Counted from the stretch's first letter, positions 25,326-35,758 are shown. The stretch is 64,000 bases of DNA from an uncultured Prevotellaceae bacterium (GCA_937898415.1 CALDLA010000171.1:62001-126000); one strand, 5' to 3'. The notes: a model not told the origin generated them from the letters alone. Made by a program: numbers and translations.

Positions 25326-26420
25326 CGGCTGATACGGCAGGCCGAAGACATCGGCAACAGCCTTAAAGACAATCTTGCCATCGACGATGTTCAGGCCTTT
25401 TGCCAAGGCGGAGTCGTCCTTGCATGCTTGTTGCCAGCCTTTGTCGGCTAAGGCGAGGGCATAGCGCAAGGTGGCGTTGGTGAGTGCCAGCGTCGAGGTG
25501 TTGGGCACGGCTCCGGGAATGTTTGCCACGCAGTAGTGGATGATGCCGTCCTCCACGTAGACGGGGGTGCTGTGGGTGGTGGGTCGTGAGGTCTCGAAGC
25601 ATCCGCCTTGGTCAATGGCCACGTCGACGAGCACCGTTCCGGGCTCCATCAGCGCCAACATCTCCTTGGTGATGAGGTGGGGCGTCTTGTCGCCTGGTAC
25701 CAATACCGAACCGATGACAATGTCAACGTCCTTCAGCTGCTTCACGATGTTATGTTCTGAGGAATAGAGGGTGTGAACGTTGGGCGGCGTCTCGATGTCG
25801 AGCTGTCGCAGTCGGGGCAGCGAGATGTCGGTAATGGTGACATCGGCACCCAGTCCGGCTGCCATCAGCGCGGCAGCTTCGCCGACCACACCGCCACCCA
25901 GCACCAGCACACGGGCAGGCAGTACACCGGGTACGCCGTTGATGAGTTTACCCTTGCCGCCCTGGGTCTTTTGCAGGTAGTAGGCACCGTTGAGTACAGC
26001 CATACGTCCGGCCACTTCGCTCATCGGCTGAAGCAGCGGCAGCGCTCCGTTGGGCAGTTGCACCGTCTCGTAGGCCAGACAGACGGCACCGCTTTGCAGC
26101 ATGGCCTCTGTCAGTTCGCGCTCGCTGGCGAAGTGGAAATAGGTGAACAGCAACTGGCCTCGTCTGACCAGTTTGTACTCCGGCTCGATAGGTTCTTTCA
26201 CCTTCACGATCATGTCGGCCTCGCGATAGACATCCTCGATGGTTGGTAGTATATGGGCTCCGACGGATACATACTCGCTATCGGCAAATCCGCTACCCTC
26301 GCCAGCCGTATGCTGTACAAAGACTTCATGGCCGTGCCTTACCAGTTCTGCCACTCCCGCAGGGGTCATACCCACGCGGTTCTCATTGTTCTTAATCTCT
26401 TTTGGAATACCAACTTTCAT
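25320..26420 (-). CDS. ald: Alanine dehydrogenase
   Basis: 366 residues, the usual length. It starts MKVGIPKEIKNNENRVGM, the standard N-terminus of the family. The catalytic lysine lies in IVKVKEP and the catalytic His in TYFHFA. The Rossmann motif VLVLGGGVVGEAAA binds NAD. The segments MSEVAGRMAV and VANIPGAVPNTST are also diagnostic. The enzyme interconverts alanine and pyruvate plus ammonia in the cytosol. It lies convergent to the unknown gene at 24693 and follows the acid phosphatase gene by 42 bp on the same strand. Confidence 0.97.
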   Translation of the reverse strand: MKVGIPKEIKNNENRVGMTPAGVAELVRHGHEVFVQHTAGEGSGFADSEYVSVGAHILPTIEDVYREADMIVKVKEPIEPEYKLVRRGQLLFTYFHFASERELTEAMLQSGAVCLAYETVQLPNGALPLLQPMSEVAGRMAVLNGAYYLQKTQGGKGKLINGVPGVLPARVLVLGGGVVGEAAALMAAGLGADVTITDISLPRLRQLDIETPPNVHTLYSSEHNIVKQLKDVDIVIGSVLVPGDKTPHLITKEMLALMEPGTVLVDVAIDQGGCFETSRPTTHSTPVYVEDGIIHYCVANIPGAVPNTSTLALTNATLRYALALADKGWQQACKDDSALAKGLNIVDGKIVFKAVADVFGLPYQPL

Positions 26421-26462
26421 ACTCTTTATCTGTTTTAGTTAAACAATTTGTGTTACAAGGAT

Positions 26463-27731
26463 TTACTTCTCGGGCGTCACGCAATTGCACCGTTCGGTAT
26501 AGAACTGCTTGAAATCTGTCCACTTGTAGTAGGGATAGTTGTCGGCAGGAAAGGGCAGTGTGGCTTCACATCCGTTGAGGAGGCATTTCACGAGGATGTC
26601 CTGCGGCTGTTTGCCGCGATAGAAGACGAGCTGCATGTTCGAGGCCTTGCCCGTCTGCCAGTTCTGATAGCAGTCTTTCACTTCGTAGGGGTCAACGGGG
26701 TCGCGGTCGGCTCCGTTGAGTCCCATCAGTACGGTGAGCGGTCCGAGCACGGTGTCGTGGCCGAAGCGGAGGTCAGCCAGTCGCTGACTGTTGCCGCTGA
26801 TGACGGCGTCGGCCTTTGCAATGATGTCGCGCACGACGGGAATCATGTCGTAACGTGGCTCGAAGACCCAGGTGTACGACCCGAGGTTCTCGTTCTCCCA
26901 TCGGGCGGCTATCTCCTCGTCGCTGATGATGTTACCCATCATGCCCTCTTGTCCGATGCTGGGCAGCGAAGTGTAGAGGTTGATGAGGTTGCTGCCGATG
27001 GCGCCCACATTGCCGGGCAGTCCCTCGGTGCTGGTGAATACGCGCTGGATGACCTTCTGGCGCAGTCCGTCGCTGTACTTGAACTGCTGGCGGTTATCCT
27101 CGAAGCGCGGACGCGACTTGGGCCAGGTGTGCCGCTGGGGATTCTGACGGTCGGTGGGTACCACGCCGTCGAGTGTGGTACGCGACGACTGCTGGCGGAT
27201 TTCAATCTTGGGGTTGCATTGCGTCAGTTCCTCGCAGAACGAGGCCATGCTGAGTACGCAGCGACCCGTCAGCGAGGAGATGGCGAAGACGTCGCCGCCC
27301 TGCTTGAAGACCTCGGGGAAGTTATTGTACATTGTGCGGGCGATGCGCTGGTGCTGTTCCCAGCCCAGGTCGCTCAGTTCGCTGACGCTGGCCGACATCA
27401 GGTCCTTGGCGGCCATGAACTTTGTGCGGAAGGCCTCGCCCTCAGCCGTCAGCTGTCGGTTGGCGTGGGCCTTGGTCAGCAGCGAGTCAAGGTCGCGGTA
27501 GAGCATGGCGTTCCAGTAGTATCGTGAGCCGTGGCGCCCGTAGTGGCTGATGTAGAAGGGTTTGTAGCCTTTCGGGGCCTTGGTCAGCTGGCAGGTGGTC
27601 TCTGGGTAGGGGTAGTCCGTTCCATAGGCTTTGCGCGGGTCGGCCTTCACTTGTTCCAGTGCTGGCGTCTGCTGTGCCCATGCGGCTGTGGCCAACGCCC
27701 AGAGGATAAGGATGTTAAGTGCTTTTTTCAT
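26463..27731 (-). CDS. Histidine acid phosphatase, MINPP/phytase-like, exported
   Basis: 422 residues with a signal peptide (MKKALNILILWALA, cleavage near AWAQ). The phosphate-binding RHG motif is ISHYGRHGSRY, and the acid/base HD motif is RFGHDTVLGPL. Together these place it in clade 2 of the histidine phosphatases, next to multiple inositol polyphosphate phosphatases. It probably releases phosphate from extracytoplasmic phosphate esters such as phytate. It is 18 bp downstream of the M16 gene on the same strand, so cotranscription is likely. The exact substrate is inferred from family resemblance. Confidence 0.88.
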   Translation of the reverse strand: MKKALNILILWALATAAWAQQTPALEQVKADPRKAYGTDYPYPETTCQLTKAPKGYKPFYISHYGRHGSRYYWNAMLYRDLDSLLTKAHANRQLTAEGEAFRTKFMAAKDLMSASVSELSDLGWEQHQRIARTMYNNFPEVFKQGGDVFAISSLTGRCVLSMASFCEELTQCNPKIEIRQQSSRTTLDGVVPTDRQNPQRHTWPKSRPRFEDNRQQFKYSDGLRQKVIQRVFTSTEGLPGNVGAIGSNLINLYTSLPSIGQEGMMGNIISDEEIAARWENENLGSYTWVFEPRYDMIPVVRDIIAKADAVISGNSQRLADLRFGHDTVLGPLTVLMGLNGADRDPVDPYEVKDCYQNWQTGKASNMQLVFYRGKQPQDILVKCLLNGCEATLPFPADNYPYYKWTDFKQFYTERCNCVTPEK

Positions 27732-27749
27732 TGTTGTCGGGTTTTATGG

Positions 27750-30647
27750 TTAGTCATTCATGATGTCTTTTTTCTTGAGTTCCACTATCCGGCCGTACTT
27801 CGCCAGTGTCGTCATGTCGAGTTGCTTCTTGTTGCCGATGACGAAGTAGACGCGTGGCTGCTGTCGGATGTTCTCATGATAGAAGGCGGCCATGTCGGCG
27901 GCAGTCAGCGTCGGCACAATCCGTGCTGTCTGAGTGCGCGGGTCTTCGCTGTAGCCCAAGGCGCGGTAGTTGGAGACGTAGTTCGGCAGCTGTCTGAATG
28001 TAGGGTACGTGTTGTTGATGTCGTTCAGGATCTCCTGCTTAGCAGACGCTACGTTCTGCTCGTTGACGGGCATGTTGCTGAGCAGTGAGTCGAGTACGTG
28101 GAGGCCCTGCATCGCCTTGTCGGCCTGGGTGCCCAGATAGGCCAGGTAGCCCGATGGGTGGTCGCGGTGACGTGCGCGGTTGGGCTTGATGGCCTGTCCG
28201 CCGGTAGCGTAGGCCATGGCGCGGAACTCGCGTATTTCCTGGAACAACAGCGACGACATGCCCCCGCCCATGTACTGGCTCCACAACTGCAGCAGGGCCG
28301 CCTCGCGGTCGGTCAGCGAGGGTTTGACGGTGCCGTAGGTGCCGACGAGCATTTGTCGGCTGTCGGGCATGTCGTAGACGTATACCACCGGCTCCGTCGG
28401 CTCCTGCAGGCGCACGTCGTGGTCGAGTGGGGGATTCAGAGGAGAGAGGATAGAGGAGAGAGGAGGAAGATTCGTGAACAGGGCGGCTATGTCGGTTGAC
28501 GGCTGCCGTCCGCAGTAGAGGACGTCGCACTGGTAGCAGCGTATGTCGTCGAACAGGCTGAGCAGTTGCTCGCCCGTCGTCTTCTTCGCTTCTGCCACCG
28601 ACGGCTGACGCAGGTAGTCCGACTTGTCGCCCTTGGCTATCTTTGAGACCACCATCTGCATGACTGACGTATTGGTGCGGTCCAGTTGTCGGCGGTCCAC
28701 CTTGTATTCGCTGGCCAGTTCCTTCATGGCCTTCTCGTCGGGTTTCAGCGATGTCAGTACGTGCCCCAGCAGTCGTACTGACGGCTCCATATTCTGCTCC
28801 AGTCCCGTCAGCGTCAGCATGAAGAAGTTCTCCGACGACTTCACCTCCAGCGTCGTGCCCAGCCGTTGCCACGCCTCGCCCAGTTGGTGCTTGGTCAGCG
28901 AGTCGGTGCCCAGTTCGCTCAGATACGAGCCGAGGAGTCCCTGCCGCGGTTCGTCGCGCTCGCCTTTGTACCACTTCAGCGACAGCGTGAAGAGATCGTT
29001 GGCGGGGTTCTCCTTTTTATATAAGGTGACGCCGTCGGCCAGCGTCGTTATCTCCGTGTCTTTCGTCAGGTCGATGAGCCGTGGGGCGCGGTCGGCTACC
29101 GGCAGTTGCTCCAGCTCGCGGGCATAGGCTGACTGCTCCTTGGCGTGTTTCGGCACTACGGGCTTGTAGCCGGGCTGCGTCACCTTGTCCTTCGGGTACG
29201 AGCCAAAGCGCTTGACGCCGCGCAGATACTGGTCGGTGAGCAGGTATCGGTTGGCCACCTCGACGACATCGGCCTTGGTGATGCGCTTCACGTCGTCTAA
29301 CTGTCGCAGGTAGTCGTTCCACGTCCTGCCCTGTGAGAATACCTCGGCCATCAGGTCGGCTCGGCTGCTAATGGTCTCCAGTTCTGTCTCCACGTTGCGT
29401 CGCAGTTCCAGCTTCAACTGTTCTAGCTTCGTCTCGCTGAAGTCGCCCTGCTTCAGCCGTTCTATCTGTTGCCAGCAGCGTTGCTCGGCCTTTTTCTTCG
29501 AGCCGAACGGCAGTTTCGGGATGATGAGCAGTCCCACGGCTCCCGCCTCGTTGAAGGCGAAATTCTGCCCCATTGCGAACATCACCTCGTGGGCGGTGCG
29601 CAGCGAGTCCAGCATGCCCGTCTCGTTGTCGTTCGTCAGCAGGCTCATCGCCAGCTGCAGGGCACGGTAGTCCTTCTCCTGGCTCACAGGTCCGCGGAAC
29701 AGCAGTCCCACCGCTTTCACCAGCGGAATGTTCACCTTGATGTCCAGCGTCTCGCCGGCGAACGGGGAGAGAGAAGTAGAAGAGTGAGAAGTGAAAAGTT
29801 GAGAGTGGTGAGAGGAGGGGAGTCGCCCGAAGGTACGCTCCAGCAGCGGCTCGATGCCCTCAGCCGTGAAGTCGCCACAGAGCATCAGCCCCATGTTGTC
29901 GGCCACATAGTAGCGGCGGAAGAAGTCCTCCATGTCCTGCAGCCGCGGGTTCTTCAGGTTCTCCGTGCTGCCGATGATGGGGTACTGGTAGGGATGGCCC
30001 TTGAAGGCCTTCGCCATCACCCGCTCTACGGCTCCTGTGATGAGGTCGTCGGCGGCGCGGTTCTTCTCTTCGTACACCGTCTCCAGTTCGCCCTGGAACA
30101 GCCGGAACACGGGGGTCAGCATCCGCTCCGAGTTCAGCCAGCACCACTGTTCCAGGAACTGCGGCGCGAACGTGTTGTGATACTCCGTCACGTCGTACGA
30201 TGTCGAGGCGTTGAGCCCTGAACCGCCGTATCGGGAGATGAGCCGGTCGAATTCGTTGGGGATGGCGTAGTCGGCCGCCCGCTGGCTCAGCCGGCTGATG
30301 TCCTGCTGTAGTGCCAGTCGCCGTGCTGCGTCCTTGGTCACCGACAGCTCGTTGTATTTAGCCGAGATGGAGTCAAGCCACACGCGCTCTGCCTCGTAGT
30401 CCACCGTGCCAATCTTCTGCGTACCCTTGAACAGCACGTGCTCCAGATAGTGCGCAATGCCCGTGTTCGGGCAGTCCTTGGCCCCCGCCTTCACCACCAC
30501 GGCCCCATAGACCTTCGGCTGCGAGTGATCCTCGTTCAGCCAGACGGTCAGTCCGTTGCTTAGCTTTAGTTCCTTCACGTCCAGTCCCCCGGCCGTCGCT
30601 CCGATGGTCCCGCATAGCGTCAGCAGAATCAGGATATATCTTTTCAT
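27750..30647 (-). CDS. Secreted M16-family (insulinase/pitrilysin) zinc peptidase with two M16 domains
   Basis: 965 residues with a signal peptide (MKRYILILLTLCG, cleavage near TAGG). The inverted zinc motif H66-Y-L-E69-H70 lies in GIAHYLEHVLFKG; the distal ligand is probably in GELETVYEEKNR. The second half repeats the fold without the motif (QMLVGTYGTVKPSL, MGGGMSSLLFQEIRE), as in two-domain M16 proteins. These enzymes degrade peptides in a closed chamber, here most likely in the periplasm. It is followed 18 bp later by the acid phosphatase and preceded 17 bp earlier by the large BACON-containing protein on the same strand. Confidence 0.94.
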   Translation of the reverse strand: MKRYILILLTLCGTIGATAGGLDVKELKLSNGLTVWLNEDHSQPKVYGAVVVKAGAKDCPNTGIAHYLEHVLFKGTQKIGTVDYEAERVWLDSISAKYNELSVTKDAARRLALQQDISRLSQRAADYAIPNEFDRLISRYGGSGLNASTSYDVTEYHNTFAPQFLEQWCWLNSERMLTPVFRLFQGELETVYEEKNRAADDLITGAVERVMAKAFKGHPYQYPIIGSTENLKNPRLQDMEDFFRRYYVADNMGLMLCGDFTAEGIEPLLERTFGRLPSSHHSQLFTSHSSTSLSPFAGETLDIKVNIPLVKAVGLLFRGPVSQEKDYRALQLAMSLLTNDNETGMLDSLRTAHEVMFAMGQNFAFNEAGAVGLLIIPKLPFGSKKKAEQRCWQQIERLKQGDFSETKLEQLKLELRRNVETELETISSRADLMAEVFSQGRTWNDYLRQLDDVKRITKADVVEVANRYLLTDQYLRGVKRFGSYPKDKVTQPGYKPVVPKHAKEQSAYARELEQLPVADRAPRLIDLTKDTEITTLADGVTLYKKENPANDLFTLSLKWYKGERDEPRQGLLGSYLSELGTDSLTKHQLGEAWQRLGTTLEVKSSENFFMLTLTGLEQNMEPSVRLLGHVLTSLKPDEKAMKELASEYKVDRRQLDRTNTSVMQMVVSKIAKGDKSDYLRQPSVAEAKKTTGEQLLSLFDDIRCYQCDVLYCGRQPSTDIAALFTNLPPLSSILSPLNPPLDHDVRLQEPTEPVVYVYDMPDSRQMLVGTYGTVKPSLTDREAALLQLWSQYMGGGMSSLLFQEIREFRAMAYATGGQAIKPNRARHRDHPSGYLAYLGTQADKAMQGLHVLDSLLSNMPVNEQNVASAKQEILNDINNTYPTFRQLPNYVSNYRALGYSEDPRTQTARIVPTLTAADMAAFYHENIRQQPRVYFVIGNKKQLDMTTLAKYGRIVELKKKDIMND

Positions 30648-30664
30648 TTTCGTTATCTTGTGGC

Positions 30665-33600
30665 TTACTTCTCAAACCACTCCATCAGTTCTTTCTGGAC
30701 TTCTTCCGGGAAGGTTACCTTCAGTAAGATGCTGTTCTTTGCTGACTGGTCCTGCCGTTTGTACGAAGCACTATAGTCTTTCCATACCTTCTCCCAACCG
30801 ACGTAATCACTGTAGTGGAAGGAGAAGTCATAGTCGTAGTTGCTGATGCGCACCTCTTCGCCTTCGTATGGCCAGTTACCGTAGAATTCTGAGACATCGG
30901 AAATCGTGATGCCCGAGTAGCCCGTGGTTTTGTACTTCAGCTTACCGTCTTCATATACAAAGGAAGAGGTAGTACCTATGCTCGTCTTGACTTCACTGGG
31001 ATCCACGTTGCACGATATATGGTGCATCTCGTAGTCTTCGTAGAAGCCCCAGTCGGGCTGATTGGGCCACGTCTCGCGGGAATCGTAGTTCATCGACATA
31101 TTCGTTACGCGGGCAGCCGGCTTTCCGTCGTCGTCGAGGTATTTCTCGATGTCGAAGGTTAGCGTATACGTCCTTTTACCAGCTACGGGCACTCCGTCGT
31201 AGGCAGGTGTGTTCACTGGGCGATAGCTCGTGTACTCGTCGTTGATGGCATGTACCACGAAGTGTATGGCGTTGCTGCCCAGGGTGGCGTTAACCCACTT
31301 CTGCGTCTCTTCCGCTGTGTCATAGCCTACGCCCCAGCCGCCAGGACTTGGCCCGTAGCCGGTGCTCCATTTCACGTCGGGGTCACTGCATGCGACGCGC
31401 TTCATTCCACCGACGCCGACACTGCATCTGAAGGTCTCGATGTCGATGCTCTCGCCTGTCTCGGGACTGTCAGGGTCTTTGCCGTCCTGTATGATGGTAA
31501 TGATGGCCGAGCCTTTCTGTCCGTCGTCCGTCTCACCTTCAAGGATGACGAAGTCGGTGTACTTGTAGTCGTCATTCTTGGCGACGGTGATGGTCAGCGT
31601 GTTGCCGTCGAGCGTGGCGCTGATGCCCTTGGGCGTCTCGCGGATGATAATCTGTTTGACATTAGTACTGTCGATGGTGACGGTCTTCGTTCCGCCCTGC
31701 TTGGTAAAGGTCAACTTGTCAGGATGGAGGGCAATGTAGCCGCCGCCCTGATTGACGGCGATACTGTCGCGGACGAGCACCTCGCCCTTCTGCGTCTTGC
31801 CGGTGAGGCGGATGACGCCTCGGCGGCCGACGGTGCCCTTGGGCAGTGCCTTGTAGTAGACGGAGAGCTGGTTCTTATGGTCGAGCCAGATGCAGGTGAG
31901 CCAAGGCTCGGCCTCTGACTTCACGTCGACGTTCGACATGTTGGGTACGACCTCAATGTCCTTCATGCCACCTTCACCTATAATGTCATCAATCTGGCGC
32001 GTCTCGATATCGATGCGGGCAGAGTCGACGACGAACGTCTTCTTCTTGTCCACCAGCAGGTTGTGTCCGCTGTATTTCACGATGGGGTAGGCCGTGTAGG
32101 TGGTCTCCTTGCCCTTGGCGGGATCAATGTTGGTCATCACACAGCGGTAGAGGCCGTCCTTCTTCCACCCAGCGTCAGTGCAGGTCGCGTTGGAGAGGTA
32201 GTAGTCGCTGATGGTGTCGGTTACCAGTTTACCTTCCTCGTTGTAGATGGCGAAACCGATGTCCTTGCTCAGTAGCAGCTTACGTTCTTTGAGCGGCGCC
32301 GCCAACAGGTAGCGGTAAGGCCGTAGGGGTTCTTCCTTGTCCTGGGCCACGGTGATGCCTGTGATGTTAGGTACGATGCCCCGGGTAATGGGTTTCAGCA
32401 GCGAGAAGGATAGCTTCGGAGTCCACGCCCACTTTCCGACGTTGAGGGCAAACGACAGGTTGACGGGCGTCGAGATGGTGACGTTCTCTTCGAAGTTCAG
32501 CAGCTTGTACAGACTGGGAGAGGGCTTGGCGGCCACTGCCGCGTAGTCTTCTTCGCCGAAGATGGGCACATCGAACTCGGCCTTCAGTCCGGCGTCGAGG
32601 CGCAGGGCGGCACTGCCCTTCTTCTTGACGATGGGCACGTTGCAGGCCACCTCGGCCTGACCGTAGATACCGGTACTGACGGCGAACTTGCCGGCGGCAA
32701 AGGTCCACGTGGTGGTATCGCGGCTGTTGTGGATGCTGTAGCGGTAGAAGTCCTCCCAGTCGCCTGACGATACCTCGCGGTCGTACTGGTAGGTGGTGTT
32801 CAGGTCGTGCTTGTTGTTCCAGGTGTAGCTGCTGCTGACCGTACCCTGTCCCTCGATGTATAGACCGAAGGAGAGGTCAGCCCAGAAAGGCCCCGCATTG
32901 ATGGCCAGTTTCTTGCCGGCCTCCTTGAGGGCCAGTTTTCCCCCTTCCTTGACCAGGTCCTTCGCGAAGGTGAACGGCAGGTCAGCGTGAGCTGTCAGGG
33001 CACCGGTGATGGCCAGGCTTATGTCAATGCTGTTGTTGAACTTGGCTATCTGGTAGTAGCGGTCCTGGTTGTAGAGCGTGTTCAGATAGAGGAAGCAGCG
33101 CAGTTCGACATCCGACTGCAGGGTTCCGCTGAGGTCGAGCGACCCGTCGAGCGACACCTGTATAGGTGTCCCGTCTTCGGTCAGTTTGTGCTGGCCGGCG
33201 AGCAACGAGAGTCCGACGCTCATGGCCGGAAGGTGCAGGGGTTTCTTCGTGTCGTAGCTGAAGTCGGCGTCAGAAGATGCCCGTCGGCTCTCAGCTTCTG
33301 ACTCGCTCATGCCCGAGGTCTTCAGCACGAGCACATCGTAAACATCCTTCAGCTCCAGTTCTTCAGTGCTGACGGTGTAGCCGTTGCTGCCTTGCGTGAC
33401 CGCCGTCACCAGTCCGCCGAATCCGTCAGGTATGTATCGGCTTGGTTCCTCGATAAGCAGTTTGTCGCCCTTGCGGGGCAGCAGTTCCTTGGGCGTGTTC
33501 AGTGCCAGGCGTATCCAGTAGAGCGAGTCGCTGGCCACAATGTAGTCGGCTATCGTCTTGTCGGGGCGTACTACGTCCTTCTTGTACTTCGTCTCTGGTG

Positions 33601-33880
33601 TGACGAACGATACGGAGTCGATGGCTGACAGCGGAATCCTGAAGATGGAATCAAGGGCGTAGATTTCCTGTACCACATAGTCGTGGCGCTCGATGCCGAA
33701 CGTGTCGACGCGGCTGTAGTCAATGCGCTCTATGTCGCCCCAGAAGAAGGCGTTGAACTGTCCGTCGTTGCGGAAGATGTAGAGCGCGTCCTGTGCCTGC
33801 TGTGCTGCTAAGGGCAGCGAAGTCGTGACTGACAACAAGGCTGTCAGCAAATATAGGTAGAGGTGACGTGACTGTTTCAT
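30665..33880 (-). CDS. Large secreted protein with a BACON-like domain, function unknown
   Basis: 1071 residues with a signal peptide (cleavage near LAAQ). The N-terminus contains a variant of the Prevotella ID-x-I-x-F module (ALYIFRNDGQFNAFFW, AIDSVSF). A central 250-residue region has long beta strands. A BACON-like domain lies near 690-800 (LHPDKLTFTKQGGTKTVTI, AIITIIQDGK). The C-terminal third has no recognised motif and ends without a T9SS tail. Its start overlaps the stop of the kelch-like gene by 4 nt (ATGA). Probably a surface protein coupled to that gene. Confidence 0.75.
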   Translation of the reverse strand: MKQSRHLYLYLLTALLSVTTSLPLAAQQAQDALYIFRNDGQFNAFFWGDIERIDYSRVDTFGIERHDYVVQEIYALDSIFRIPLSAIDSVSFVTPETKYKKDVVRPDKTIADYIVASDSLYWIRLALNTPKELLPRKGDKLLIEEPSRYIPDGFGGLVTAVTQGSNGYTVSTEELELKDVYDVLVLKTSGMSESEAESRRASSDADFSYDTKKPLHLPAMSVGLSLLAGQHKLTEDGTPIQVSLDGSLDLSGTLQSDVELRCFLYLNTLYNQDRYYQIAKFNNSIDISLAITGALTAHADLPFTFAKDLVKEGGKLALKEAGKKLAINAGPFWADLSFGLYIEGQGTVSSSYTWNNKHDLNTTYQYDREVSSGDWEDFYRYSIHNSRDTTTWTFAAGKFAVSTGIYGQAEVACNVPIVKKKGSAALRLDAGLKAEFDVPIFGEEDYAAVAAKPSPSLYKLLNFEENVTISTPVNLSFALNVGKWAWTPKLSFSLLKPITRGIVPNITGITVAQDKEEPLRPYRYLLAAPLKERKLLLSKDIGFAIYNEEGKLVTDTISDYYLSNATCTDAGWKKDGLYRCVMTNIDPAKGKETTYTAYPIVKYSGHNLLVDKKKTFVVDSARIDIETRQIDDIIGEGGMKDIEVVPNMSNVDVKSEAEPWLTCIWLDHKNQLSVYYKALPKGTVGRRGVIRLTGKTQKGEVLVRDSIAVNQGGGYIALHPDKLTFTKQGGTKTVTIDSTNVKQIIIRETPKGISATLDGNTLTITVAKNDDYKYTDFVILEGETDDGQKGSAIITIIQDGKDPDSPETGESIDIETFRCSVGVGGMKRVACSDPDVKWSTGYGPSPGGWGVGYDTAEETQKWVNATLGSNAIHFVVHAINDEYTSYRPVNTPAYDGVPVAGKRTYTLTFDIEKYLDDDGKPAARVTNMSMNYDSRETWPNQPDWGFYEDYEMHHISCNVDPSEVKTSIGTTSSFVYEDGKLKYKTTGYSGITISDVSEFYGNWPYEGEEVRISNYDYDFSFHYSDYVGWEKVWKDYSASYKRQDQSAKNSILLKVTFPEEVQKELMEWFEK

Positions 33881-35592
33881 GGCTTCATGATTTTATATGT
33901 GAGCGTTCCGGCTTTGACAACATAGACCCCTGAGGGCAGTGCCGAGAGATTCAGACGGAAGGTGCCTGCATGCTGTGCCTTCAGCTGGCGCACCAGTTTT
34001 CCGTCGAGAGTGTAGACGCCCACTTGTGTACCCTCTTTCAGCTGGCTGAGCACGAGTGTGCCGTCCTCGTAGCTGATGTCGGTGTCGGGCGTATCCTTTA
34101 TCTCCTGAATGCCCGTAGCGGGCAGGTTGATGTAGTTGAAGCGCTGTACGTCGGTTAGTGCGAAACTGACGACACCGTTGCTGGTCGTGACGTTCAGGTT
34201 GGGGCCGACGAACCTCACCTGTGGTTTCTCCTTGAGCAGTACGAACGTGGTCTGCATACCGTTCTTGGTGGTCACCACCAGTGCGGATGAGTTCTCCGTA
34301 TCGTCGCCGGGGGTGTCATCATCGCCTCGTCCCGCTGTCGGCGGAGTGACGAGGTAGACGTGGCGCTGCGCGTCGGTATTGTCCTTGATGCCGCCGCCCG
34401 TGCAGGCCAGACGACCGTCGGCGAGTAGCGTCCATGAGGCCGTCAGCAGGTTATGCTTGAACCCCGGAGCCGAAGCAATCGTCCACTCGTCGGTGTTGTA
34501 GTTCAGACTGATGACGTGGAGCGTCTGGTTGGTCACTGCGCCGCTGGTACCGATGAGGTAGGTTTCCTGTCGTGACTCGTTGGTGATGACGCTGCCGCGC
34601 CACGTGATGTCCTGTCCGGCGTCGTCCTTTGTCGGGATATCGAACGTGTTGAAACGGTAGAGTTGCGGCTCGTCAATGTCGAACAGGTAGAGCATGTAGC
34701 CGTTGGTCATCCGGTTCAGTATCAGGTAGCAGTTGTCGCCGTTCCAGGTAAAATGCAGGTCTTCCGACCGGGCATCGTCGGGCAGGGCCAGCGGACAGTT
34801 TTGCTGCGTGAATGGCAGTCCGAAGTACTGCGTCTCACCCGTAGTGGGGAAATATTTGTCGGCCAATAGTCTGATGCAGCCGTCATCGTAGGTGTAGAAT
34901 CCGAAACTCTGGCCCTTGGTGTTGTAGGCTGAGAGGATAAATACCTCTCCCTTGTCGTTGGTCATCATGTAGGGATTGGAGCGTCCGTCGGTCTCGCCCA
35001 CAGCCTTGAACGATGAACCGTCGTAGTAGTCAATCGTTGGGTCGTCGGCATACCAGTTGCCGCTGACGTAGAGCTGGCTGCCCACGCTGATGGCCTTGCT
35101 CATGGCGCGGGCCAAGGTCAGCTGCGGACCCGTAGTGAACGTGCGAGTCTGGGGATCATAGATGTCCGTTACCCGGCTCTGTCCCACGCCGTTTGCCGAC
35201 GAGAAGCCGCCGCCCACCAAGTAGCGTCCGTCACTCATCTTGACTGAAAAAGCACCGTCGTGGTAATTGCCGATGCTGAGACTTGTCCACGTACCGTCCT
35301 GATACAGTTCGGCCGTCTTAGTCAGTTTGAAGTCGGTGGTGCGGCCGCCCACGACCACAAAGCCGCTGCCAGAAGGGAATGTCTGATGGACTATGCGTGG
35401 CGTCAGCATGTCGGCCACTTGTTCATACTTGAGTGTCGCCTTGACACCCTGTTTGTCTGCAGCCCGCGTCAGGCGTTGCTGACGGGCCGCTGAGATGTCA
35501 GCTAAACCGACTTTCCCGGGCTTCTTGTCAGCCAGCATCCCTATCGGCAGTGCAAACAGCAGGGTCAGTAAAAGTTGAATTTTTCTGTTCAT
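33877..35592 (-). CDS. Secreted kelch-like beta-propeller protein with T9SS C-terminal domain
   Basis: 571 residues with a signal peptide (cleavage near GMLA). The central 350 residues show repeated kelch/galactose-oxidase-like blades, for example MSDGRYLVGGGFSSANGVG, DIYDPQTRTFTTGPQL and LLADGRLACTGGG. A linker leads to the module KEKPQVRFVG...GVVSFALTDVQRF. The last 70 residues are a type A T9SS domain: VGVYTLDGKLVRQL, LNLSALPSGVYVVKAG, KIMKP. It is therefore expected at the cell surface. The first gene of a probable operon that also contains the BACON, M16 and acid phosphatase genes. Confidence 0.85.
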   Translation of the reverse strand: MNRKIQLLLTLLFALPIGMLADKKPGKVGLADISAARQQRLTRAADKQGVKATLKYEQVADMLTPRIVHQTFPSGSGFVVVGGRTTDFKLTKTAELYQDGTWTSLSIGNYHDGAFSVKMSDGRYLVGGGFSSANGVGQSRVTDIYDPQTRTFTTGPQLTLARAMSKAISVGSQLYVSGNWYADDPTIDYYDGSSFKAVGETDGRSNPYMMTNDKGEVFILSAYNTKGQSFGFYTYDDGCIRLLADKYFPTTGETQYFGLPFTQQNCPLALPDDARSEDLHFTWNGDNCYLILNRMTNGYMLYLFDIDEPQLYRFNTFDIPTKDDAGQDITWRGSVITNESRQETYLIGTSGAVTNQTLHVISLNYNTDEWTIASAPGFKHNLLTASWTLLADGRLACTGGGIKDNTDAQRHVYLVTPPTAGRGDDDTPGDDTENSSALVVTTKNGMQTTFVLLKEKPQVRFVGPNLNVTTSNGVVSFALTDVQRFNYINLPATGIQEIKDTPDTDISYEDGTLVLSQLKEGTQVGVYTLDGKLVRQLKAQHAGTFRLNLSALPSGVYVVKAGTLTYKIMKP

Positions 35593-35619
35593 AAGCTGTA
35601 GTTGTTAAGTTTCTGGGGG

Positions 35620-35627
35620 TAAAGATA
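35620..35627 (-). promoter_or_regulatory. Probable -7 element for the kelch-like gene operon
   Basis: On the minus strand TATCTTTA (near TAnnTTTG) is followed by a CCCCAGAAA...AACAACTACAGCTTATGAACAG leader closely resembling the one upstream of the gene starting at 39127. No clear -33 TTTG. Confidence 0.4.
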
Positions 35628-35758
35628 CGCAAATTTTTGGAATCTCGTCTCTTTTTTCGAAGAAAAGTTGTATTTTTCATCGTTTTCAAATAAAACACCC
35701 AAAATGTTACCGAATCAGGACGTCAATATCAAGCTCGTCAAATAGCTATCAACAGAAA

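Noticed and set aside
29469..30221. 250-residue protein opposite the M16 peptidase gene
   Set aside because: Antisense shadow of a clearly coding M16 domain; no start signals or motif.
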